Below, in pieces: positions 30,115 to 36,711 of a stretch of DNA of 64,000 nucleotides; position 1 is the first letter of the stretch, and every line of letters begins with the position of its first letter. The notes beneath the pieces were generated by a model. The model searched no databases, was not told where the DNA came from, and was given only the letters and a program-made list of their open reading frames with translations. The DNA lies in NCBI RefSeq assembly GCF_000385375.1, contig NZ_ARVV01000001.1, positions 1,178,001-1,242,000 on the forward strand. The letters are read 5' to 3'. Position numbers and translations under genes: made by a program. This stretch comes from Methyloversatilis discipulorum (lineage in GTDB: Bacteria > Pseudomonadota > Gammaproteobacteria > Burkholderiales > Rhodocyclaceae).

Positions 30115-30957
30115 TCAGGAAGCGTTGTTGAGCTGGCCGACCGAAAGGAGGTTGCGCAAGGTCTGCGACGGGTTGCTTCCGACAGTGTTGTCGACGACGC
30201 TCTTCAGTCTGTCGTTGGCCAACGTACCACCCGGGTTGTTGGCGCCGCCAGGCGTATTTCCGGTGCTGATCAGCTGGCCGGCGGGGGCAGGCGAAGGATT
30301 GGGGTTGCCCTGGTTGATGCTGTTCGGCCGGGTTTCCAGCTGCTGCAACAGCGAGGTGAGCTGTTGCGGTTGGGTGCGTGACGGTGGCGAAACGCCCTGG
30401 GAACCGATGGTGCTGCCAAAGCCCGGACGCGTAATGGTCTGGGTGTTGCCGTTGTTGTCAGTCGCCCGCATCTGCTGGCCGAAAAGGAAGGTGGCGCTCG
30501 TGCCATTCGGGCGGGACTCGATGACGGAGATGCCGCCGCGGATCTCCACCTTGCCCTGCGATGTGGCGATTTCGGTCGCAGTGGTCTTGCTGATGTGTCC
30601 GCCGACCACGCGCAGCAGACCCTGGTTCAGGCGCAGCCGGATCTGGCCCTGCCGGGTGGCCGGGTCGTAGTTGAAGGTGTCGATGACCAGCTCGGAATCG
30701 GCGCCCAGCGTGACGGCCGACTGGTCAAGGAAAAGAACGTGCAGTTGTCCGTCCGGTCCGGTGCGCAGCGTTTCGCCGGGCACGACGTTGTCGCCGACCA
30801 CCACGGTCTTCTGGTTTGAGGAAGAGGGCGCGCTGGCGGTGATCGCGGACACGACGCCCGCGCGGGGCGTCGGTGCAGTCTGCGCAAAGGCGGTCGGCAG
30901 TGCGGCGCTGGTCAGGGCAGCGGCAATCCACCAGTCCTTGGAAATCGGCGGGGTCAT
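30115..30957 (-). CDS. Secreted FecR-domain protein
   Basis: A 280-residue exported protein. The start at 30957 has GAGGAA 6 bases upstream. A signal peptide (cut near AFA-QT) is followed by a FecR domain (about 60-160, VVVGDNVVPGETLRTGPDG, then LGADSELVIDTF and GGISVIES). The C-terminal tail is rich in Asn, Gln, Gly and Pro. This is not a FecIR anti-sigma protein: there is no membrane helix, no sigma factor gene, and the FecR domain is outside the inner membrane. Periplasmic FecR proteins of this kind occur with adhesins and outer-membrane barrels, and such a barrel gene lies just upstream. Confidence 0.8.
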   Translation of the reverse strand: MTPPISKDWWIAAALTSAALPTAFAQTAPTPRAGVVSAITASAPSSSNQKTVVVGDNVVPGETLRTGPDGQLHVLFLDQSAVTLGADSELVIDTFNYDPATRQGQIRLRLNQGLLRVVGGHISKTTATEIATSQGKVEIRGGISVIESRPNGTSATFLFGQQMRATDNNGNTQTITRPGFGSTIGSQGVSPPSRTQPQQLTSLLQQLETRPNSINQGNPNPSPAPAGQLISTGNTPGGANNPGGTLANDRLKSVVDNTVGSNPSQTLRNLLSVGQLNNAS

Positions 30958-31014
30958 TGCGTGTTCCTCGTGCAATCGTGGCGGTTCAATGTCAGGTGCA
31001 TGGCTGTGCGCGCG

Positions 31015-32403
31015 TCAGAAGCGATAGGCCGCTGCACCGAACAAGGAAGAATTCTTGTTGCGGAAGTTGGGCAGGTTGGCGTCGGTGTCCATGTGCTCGA
31101 CCTGGATCAGCAACGACCAGGCGGTCGACAGTGCCACGGTGTTGCCGATACCGATGCGCCACTCGGTATCCCGGCGCTTCCTGGTCGGATCGACGGACGG
31201 ATCGGCGGCCTGGTAGTGGCGCTGATGCACGCCGCCCCAGATCGACGTCGTCCAGGCACCGCCATTGGCGACGAACGGGTTGGCGTAGCTGAACGCATAG
31301 GTCAGCCGCCCTTCGTAGCCGTCGTAGTCGTAATAATCGCGGTCGGTGCGATGGAAGCGGGCGCGCAGTTCGCCGCTCAGCGCTGTGCCCGGGCTCAGTT
31401 CCCGGGTCAGACGCACGCGGAACAGGTTGTCCGGGCCACCGAGCAGGTTGGCGTTCGGCACGTCGATGCGCGAGGCGTAGTCGAAATTGCGGTACTCGTA
31501 ACCGGCGTCGATCACCGTGCGCTCGTTGATGAGATAGCCCGCGTCGAGGCCGACGCCGTAGCTGTCGAGGTATTTGTGTCCCTGTGCGCTCAGCGTGCCG
31601 ACGATGAGGTGCGGACGCAGGGTCAGGCCGGGCGCGCCGGTGGCGGAAGGCTTGAAGCGTATGCCGCTGGTCACCTCGACCAGCGCGAGGTTGTACGGAT
31701 CCGCCTGACTGGCCGACAGCCGTGAGCCGGAGGACGAGCTGTATTTGATCACCTGGGCCACCAGCGAACTGACGACGGCCGCCTCGTTCTGGGTGCCGAG
31801 GTCATAGCGGTGGTCCAGACGCAGCGTCGCCTGCAGGTCGGTGTCCGACTTCGGTTTGAACGGTGCGGCAACCGCCAGCGGCAGGCCACCGGACAGAACC
31901 GTGTCGCGGTCGGAGCGTGCTGCGGGGTTGGTCTGCGCCCGCACACCGAACACCAGCACACCGTCAAACTGCGACACCTGATTGCGTTTGCTGACGTCGC
32001 GCAGCAGATTTTCCGCAGCGGTCCTTTGCTCACCCGTCAGGCGGTTGTCGTCTAGCGCCTGCCGCAGCAGGGCTTCCGACATGCTGTAGGACGCCAGGCG
32101 GTAGTACAGCACGGCCAGTTCCACGCGCACGGCCGGGTGAGCGGCCGGATCGAGCAGCAGGCGTTCCATGGCGGCGATCCCGCCCTCGTAATTGCCGTCC
32201 TGCACGAGCAGGCGGGCATAGTTCAAGCCGGCTTCCATGTCGGCCGGCGCGCGCATGACCTGCTGGAAAGCCTCGTCGACCTGACGGTCGAGCGGCCAGT
32301 TTCCCGGGGTCTGTGCATTTGCCGAGGCACACAGAAATGCACCTGCGGAAATGATCGCGAACGGCAGCGGCCGGAAAACTCGATGGTCAGTCAGACGCCT
32401 CAA
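31015..32403 (-). CDS. TPR-containing outer-membrane beta-barrel protein
   Basis: A 462-residue exported protein starting at TTG 32403, chosen because GAGGAA lies 6 bases upstream, exactly as for the FecR gene that follows. Signal peptide cut near ANA-QT. Residues about 33-135 are TPR-like helices (YARLLVQDGNYEGGIAAMERLL). The rest is a beta-barrel with alternating strands ending FGAAAYRF, with terminal Phe as in outer-membrane proteins. TPR plus barrel recalls Slam/PgaA-type exporters and surface lipoprotein modifiers, but family membership is not certain. It probably forms a transcription unit with the FecR protein and could export or display a surface molecule. Confidence 0.72.
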   Translation of the reverse strand: MRRLTDHRVFRPLPFAIISAGAFLCASANAQTPGNWPLDRQVDEAFQQVMRAPADMEAGLNYARLLVQDGNYEGGIAAMERLLLDPAAHPAVRVELAVLYYRLASYSMSEALLRQALDDNRLTGEQRTAAENLLRDVSKRNQVSQFDGVLVFGVRAQTNPAARSDRDTVLSGGLPLAVAAPFKPKSDTDLQATLRLDHRYDLGTQNEAAVVSSLVAQVIKYSSSSGSRLSASQADPYNLALVEVTSGIRFKPSATGAPGLTLRPHLIVGTLSAQGHKYLDSYGVGLDAGYLINERTVIDAGYEYRNFDYASRIDVPNANLLGGPDNLFRVRLTRELSPGTALSGELRARFHRTDRDYYDYDGYEGRLTYAFSYANPFVANGGAWTTSIWGGVHQRHYQAADPSVDPTRKRRDTEWRIGIGNTVALSTAWSLLIQVEHMDTDANLPNFRNKNSSLFGAAAYRF

Positions 32404-32510
32404 TTGGGGTTCCTCGGCTTTGGACAGTCGTACATATACGGCCGGAATGTAACAGAACTGTACGCCCGAGACCTCTGATAATCGCCCGCCGTGTCTGTGG
32501 ACGCGCGCAC

Positions 32511-32625
32511 CCCGGACGCAGGCGCCGGAGCTTCGAATCATTGCGTCGAATCCTGGCTCAGTATCGTCTCTCCCCGACCAGGAATCCCGCGAAAAAGCCC
32601 GCTTCCGAGGTGGCTCTCCTGTTTT
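32511..32625 (+). pseudogene. Decayed 3' half of tRNA-Pro with its terminator
   Basis: Bases 32512-32539 match tRNA bases from the anticodon arm to the T loop at about 25 of 28 positions. Bases 32566-32625 match the tRNA 3' end, CCA, spacer and terminator at about 48 of 60. A 26-base insert separates the two parts and itself contains another TCGAATCCTG. Most differences are transitions. The 5' half is absent, so no functional tRNA can form. This duplicates the end of the tRNA-Pro at 15997-16073 and marks the far end of the intervening block. Confidence 0.8.
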
Positions 32626-32692
32626 CTGCGCCGGCTGCCCGGCCAAGCTGGTACGCTGCCTTTCCTCCGCATTCCGCCCGCTGTCGCCCGAG

Positions 32693-32923
32693 ATGTCCCG
32701 CATCCTGTTTTTTGTGCTCCTGGCCTTCCTGGCCTGGCTGTGGTTCTTCAAGAAGCCTGCGCGCTCGAAGTCCGACAAGAGCAAGCCTGCCGAGCCGGTG
32801 GCCGAGCGCATCGTGCAGTGTGCCGAGTGCGGTCTGCGCATTCCCGAGGGCGAGGCCGTGTTCACCGATGCGCAGTACTTCTGCTGCCCCGAGCATCGCG
32901 ATGCTCACAACGGCCGGGTCTGA
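32693..32923 (+). CDS. PP0621-family small membrane-anchored protein
   Basis: A 76-residue protein with an N-terminal membrane helix (ILFFVLLAFLAWLWFF), a basic linker and a small cysteine cluster: CAECGLRIPEGEAVF then FCCPEH. The C-x2-C plus C-C pattern could form a metal-binding knuckle. This is the PP0621 family, function unknown, usually found upstream of pilS. It overlaps the start of the pilS-like gene by 23 bases. Confidence 0.8.
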   Translation: MSRILFFVLLAFLAWLWFFKKPARSKSDKSKPAEPVAERIVQCAECGLRIPEGEAVFTDAQYFCCPEHRDAHNGRV

Positions 32924-34520
32924 CGGCGCTGCCGCCGCGCTGCCGGTGGCGCGGGTGAGTTCGCTGCGCTACTTCAATCTGTATCGCCTGCTGATCGCCT
33001 CAGTGCTGGTCGCGCTGGTATTCGGCGTGCCGGGCGAAATCAGCTTTGCCGATTACCGCGGCGCGCTGTTCGCCAGCGCTGCGCGCGGTTACTGGGTGTT
33101 CGCCGTCTGCGTCATGCTCGGCGCCGACCGCCTGCTGCGGACCGACGACGCGCGACTGACCGCAGGCGTGCTCGCCGACATCTTCTTCCTCACGCTGCTC
33201 ACCTACGCCGGCGGCGGGCTCAGCACCGGTCTGCCCTTCATGCACGTGGTCGTGCTGGCCTTCGCCGCGCTGGTCGGGCAGGGCCGGCTGGCGGTGTTCT
33301 ACGCGGCGGTGGCCAGCCTGGCCATGCTGTTCCAGCAGGCGATGCAGTGGGTCACGCTGGGTTCCGACGCCGGTGGCTTCGTGCATGTCGGTTCGATCAG
33401 CATCGGTTTCTTCGCCACCGCGATCGCGGTACGCCTGCTGGCGCGGCGCGTCATCGCCAACGAGTCGCTGGCGCGCGAGCGTGGCCGCGACCTGGCCGAG
33501 CAGGTGCGGGTGAACGAGCGGGTGATCCGCGACATGGACGACGGCGTGCTGGTCGTCGACACGCTCGGCCACGTGCGGCAGGCCAACCCGCAGGCGCGTC
33601 GCCTGCTCGATCCGCTGATGCCGCGCCCGGTCATGCTGGCCGACTATTCGCCGGCGCTTGCCGCGGCGATGGCGGCGCAGGCCGACCCCGAGCGCGAGCG
33701 CGTGTTCGTGCTCGACCTGCCGTCGCGCCCCGCTGCGCTGCGCGTGCGCTGCGTGCCGGCCGGCGGCGCTGGCGGGCATCTGGTGTTCATCGAGGATCTG
33801 GCGCGGCTGCGCGAGCAGGCGCGGCAGATCAAGCTCGCTGCGCTCGGCCGGCTGACCGCCAGCATGGCGCATGAGATACGCAATCCGCTGGCGGCCATCA
33901 GCCAGGCGGCCGAACTGCTGCAGGAAGAGCGGCGTGCCGAAACCCAGGCACGGCTTACCCGCATCATCGGCGACAACGCGCAGCGGCTGGACCGCATGGT
34001 CAGCGACGTGCTGGAACTGGGGCGTCGTGATCGCGCCGAGCCGGAACTGCTCGAACTGGGCAGCTATGTGCGCACCTTCGTCGACGAATTCGCGATGCGC
34101 GAGCCCGGCGTGCGAGCGCGCGTGCACATCGAAACCGGGGCGCCGGCGCGCATCTGGTTCGATCGCGGCCATCTGCATCAGGTGCTGTGGAACCTGCTCG
34201 GCAATGCACTGCGCTTCGCCGGCCCGGACGACGGCGCGGTGCGCCTGACGGTCAGCGCGACCGAAGACGCGACGCTGCTCGACATCGTCGACAACGGCCC
34301 CGGCGTTTCCGACAGCGCCCGCGCGCACCTGTTCGAACCTTTCTTCACCACGCACAGCCGCGGCACCGGGCTGGGCCTCTACATCGCGCGCGAACTCAGC
34401 GACGCCAACGGGGCCGCGCTCGACTTCGTGGATAATTCGCCAGGTGCGCACTTTCGCCTGCGCGGCCTGAACAGGAGCTTGGACGAATCATGGAACGGCG
34501 GCGGACTGAGCGGGAGCTGA
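32901..34520 (+). CDS. pilS: PilS-type membrane sensor histidine kinase
   Basis: A 539-residue kinase. ATG 32901 is chosen; the frame is open further upstream but that part translates the tRNA remnant and the out-of-frame PP0621 gene. About six membrane helices (28-180), then a PAS-like domain (about 205-300) with MDDGVLVVD, H-box SMAHEIRNPLAAIS (His324), and an ATPase domain with NLLGNALRF, DNGPGV and GTGLGLYIA. PilS kinases control pilin gene transcription through PilR. The next gene is a PilR-like regulator that starts 31 bases before this stop. Confidence 0.88.
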   Translation: MLTTAGSDGAAAALPVARVSSLRYFNLYRLLIASVLVALVFGVPGEISFADYRGALFASAARGYWVFAVCVMLGADRLLRTDDARLTAGVLADIFFLTLLTYAGGGLSTGLPFMHVVVLAFAALVGQGRLAVFYAAVASLAMLFQQAMQWVTLGSDAGGFVHVGSISIGFFATAIAVRLLARRVIANESLARERGRDLAEQVRVNERVIRDMDDGVLVVDTLGHVRQANPQARRLLDPLMPRPVMLADYSPALAAAMAAQADPERERVFVLDLPSRPAALRVRCVPAGGAGGHLVFIEDLARLREQARQIKLAALGRLTASMAHEIRNPLAAISQAAELLQEERRAETQARLTRIIGDNAQRLDRMVSDVLELGRRDRAEPELLELGSYVRTFVDEFAMREPGVRARVHIETGAPARIWFDRGHLHQVLWNLLGNALRFAGPDDGAVRLTVSATEDATLLDIVDNGPGVSDSARAHLFEPFFTTHSRGTGLGLYIARELSDANGAALDFVDNSPGAHFRLRGLNRSLDESWNGGGLSGS

Positions 34521-35839
34521 AGGTGCTGGTCGTCGACGACGAAGACGACCTGCGCGAACTGCTCGACATGTCGCTGGCGCGCATGGGCCTGCACGCGTCG
34601 CTCGCCGGTTCGGTCGGCGAAGCGCGCGAACTGCTGGGCAAGGAACGCTTCGCGCTGTGCCTGACCGATATGCGCCTGCCCGACGGCGAGGGCATGGAAC
34701 TGGTGCGCCACATCGCCGAACACCACCGCGACCTGCCGGTGGCCGTCATCACCGCCTTCGGCAGCATGGACAACGCGGTCGCCGCACTGAAGGCGGGCGC
34801 CTTCGACTACCTCGCCAAGCCGGTATCGATCGAGCAGCTGCGCGCGCTGGTGCGTTCGGCGCTCGACCTGCCGACGCGCGGCGGCGAGGTGCGGCCGGCC
34901 GGCACCGACGCGCTGGTCGGCGACGCGCCGGCCATGACGCAGGTGCGCGAAACAATCGCCAAGCTCGCGCGCAGTGGCGCGCCGGTGCATATCCACGGCG
35001 AATCCGGCAGCGGCAAGGAACGTGCGGCGCGGCTCATCCACGAGCTGGGTGCGCGGCGCGAAGGGCCCTTCGTCGCAGTCAATTGCGGTGCCATTCCGGA
35101 GAACCTGGTCGAGTCCGAATTCTTCGGTTATGCAAAAGGCGCTTTCACCGGCGCCGACACCGACCGCGAAGGCTATTTCCAGGCGGCCCGCGGCGGCACG
35201 CTTTTCCTCGACGAAGTGGGCGACCTGCCGCTGGCGATGCAGGTGAAGCTGCTGCGCGCGATACAGGAAAAGTCGGTGCGCCGCGTCGGTGCGCGCACCG
35301 AAGAGGCGACCGACGTGCGCCTGATCAGCGCCACCCACCGCAACCTGCGGCAGATGGTGGAGGAGGGCCGTTTCCGGCAGGACCTTTTCTACCGGCTCAA
35401 CGTGCTCGAACTGCGCATGCCCAGCCTGCGCGAGTGCCGCGAATCGATTCCGCAACTGGCGCAGACCCTGCTCGAACGCATCGCCGCAGCCGACGGCAAG
35501 AAGCCCGAACTGACGCGCGCGGCGGTCGATGCGCTGTGCGCCTATCCCTTCCCGGGCAATGTGCGCGAACTGGAGAACGTGCTCGAGCGCGCCTACGCGC
35601 TCAGTTCGGGCGAGCGCATCGACGCAGTCGACCTCGGCCTGATGCCGGTCGACGACGAGGTGCCCGACATGCCGGCCGGCGAACTGCCGCTGCAGGACTA
35701 TCTCGACCGCATGGAGCGCGCGGCCATCGAGGACGCGCTGCGCAAGACGCGCTACAACCGCACCGCCGCCGCACGCCTGCTCGGCGTCACCTTCCGCTCG
35801 CTGCGCTACCGCCTGCAGCGGCTGGGCATCAATGACTGA
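34490..35839 (+). CDS. pilR: PilR-type sigma54-dependent response regulator
   Basis: A 449-residue NtrC-family activator. The receiver domain has Asp60 (LTDMRLPDGEG). The AAA+ domain has Walker A GESGSGKE (170-177), the sigma54-contact loop GAFTGA (217-222) and Walker B GGTLFLDEVG. The C-terminal Fis-type helix-turn-helix is NRTAAARLLGVTFRSLRYRL. It overlaps the pilS-like gene by 31 bases. The usual target is the pilA promoter for type IV pili; no pilin gene is in the window, so the target is inferred from family. Confidence 0.9.
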   Translation: MERRRTERELKVLVVDDEDDLRELLDMSLARMGLHASLAGSVGEARELLGKERFALCLTDMRLPDGEGMELVRHIAEHHRDLPVAVITAFGSMDNAVAALKAGAFDYLAKPVSIEQLRALVRSALDLPTRGGEVRPAGTDALVGDAPAMTQVRETIAKLARSGAPVHIHGESGSGKERAARLIHELGARREGPFVAVNCGAIPENLVESEFFGYAKGAFTGADTDREGYFQAARGGTLFLDEVGDLPLAMQVKLLRAIQEKSVRRVGARTEEATDVRLISATHRNLRQMVEEGRFRQDLFYRLNVLELRMPSLRECRESIPQLAQTLLERIAAADGKKPELTRAAVDALCAYPFPGNVRELENVLERAYALSSGERIDAVDLGLMPVDDEVPDMPAGELPLQDYLDRMERAAIEDALRKTRYNRTAAARLLGVTFRSLRYRLQRLGIND

Positions 35840-35898
35840 GTGCGTACGTCGGGAGGCTGACCGCCTGTACGCGCAGTGCCTGTGCACGGGAGCGCGCG

Positions 35899-36453
35899 GT
35901 GTCGCCTGATCTCCACATCGACGCTGACGGCTGGTGCACCGCCGCCCGCCGCATCGAATCGCCCAATTCCGACCCGCGCCCCGAGGGCGAGCCGGTGTCG
36001 CTGGTAGTCATGCACTGCATCAGCCTGCCGCCGGGCGAGTTTGGCGGCCTCTATATAGAAGAGCTGTTCCTGAACCGGCTCGACCCGGCGGCCCACCCGT
36101 ATTTCGTCGACGTCGCGCCGCTGCGCGTGTCGGCGCATTTCGTGGTGCGGCGCAACGGCGAACTGCTGCAGTTCGTGCCGACCACGCGCCGGGCGTGGCA
36201 CGCCGGGCGTTCGAGCTGGGGCGGGCGGGAAGGCTGCAACGACTTCTCGGTCGGCATAGAGCTTGAAGGCTGCAACGTGCTGCCCTTCGAGGACGCACAG
36301 TACCGGTGCGCCGCAGCGCTGATTGATGCGCTGCGCAAACGGCATCCGGTGGCGGACGTCGTAGGTCATTCGGATATCGCACCGGGAAGAAAGATTGATC
36401 CCGGTGCCTGCTTCGACTGGAAACGCTTGCCCGGCGTCACTCGGCCGGACTGA
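35899..36453 (+). CDS. ampD: 1,6-anhydro-N-acetylmuramyl-L-alanine amidase AmpD
   Basis: A 184-residue cytoplasmic zinc amidase (Amidase_2) that recycles anhydromuropeptides. Zinc-ligand candidates are the His of MHCISLPPGEFGG, the His of GHSDIAPGRKIDPG, and the Asp of the latter motif. AHFVVRRNGELLQFV and RAWHAGRSSWGGREGCND are also typical. The start is GTG at 35899. It lies 59 bases after pilR on the same strand. Length is normal for AmpD. Confidence 0.93.
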   Translation: MSPDLHIDADGWCTAARRIESPNSDPRPEGEPVSLVVMHCISLPPGEFGGLYIEELFLNRLDPAAHPYFVDVAPLRVSAHFVVRRNGELLQFVPTTRRAWHAGRSSWGGREGCNDFSVGIELEGCNVLPFEDAQYRCAAALIDALRKRHPVADVVGHSDIAPGRKIDPGACFDWKRLPGVTRPD

Positions 36454-36575
36454 TTCCCGCCGTACCGGCGTTTGCGCCGGATTCCACCTCGCCAGCCCTT
36501 GCCCGGTGCCAATCCCCTGCGCGACGTAGGGTAATTTTCGGGCCGCCGGGACGCTGCCTAGCAGAAAAATCGCGC

Positions 36576-36604
36576 TTGCGGGTGCCGGAAGGGGTCACTA
36601 GAAT
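36576..36604 (+). promoter_or_regulatory. Predicted nrdAB promoter
   Basis: TTGCGG at 36576-36581 and TAGAAT at 36599-36604 with a 17-base spacer, about 108 bases before nrdA. The -10 element lies inside the first NrdR-like box. Confidence 0.6.
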
Positions 36605-36641
36605 TAGTAGCTCATCGAGCTTCAACCACTACCTATAGTGG
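36595..36641 (+). promoter_or_regulatory. Two tandem NrdR-like boxes
   Basis: Box 1 at 36595-36610 (core CTAGAATTAG) and box 2 at 36626-36641 (CCACTACCTATAGTGG, inside a perfect 7-bp inverted repeat ACCACTA/TAGTGGT). Both resemble the 16-bp NrdR consensus built on CWATATATWG. They start 31 bases apart, the three-turn spacing typical of NrdR sites, and box 1 covers the -10 element, as expected of repression by NrdR. Confidence 0.82.
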
Positions 36642-36711
36642 TCAGTTAGCGAAATCCCATCAAAAACCGCTCTCCGTCGCGCTCGCGACGGCCTCACAGG
36701 GAGACGTCCGC

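Noticed and set aside
32404-32865. N-terminal extension of the TPR barrel frame
   Set aside because: The extension lacks a signal peptide and covers the tRNA remnant; TTG 32403 has a ribosome site and signal peptide.
32541-32900. N-terminal extension of the pilS frame
   Set aside because: It would translate the tRNA remnant, terminator and the PP0621 gene out of frame; ATG 32901 gives a normal PilS.
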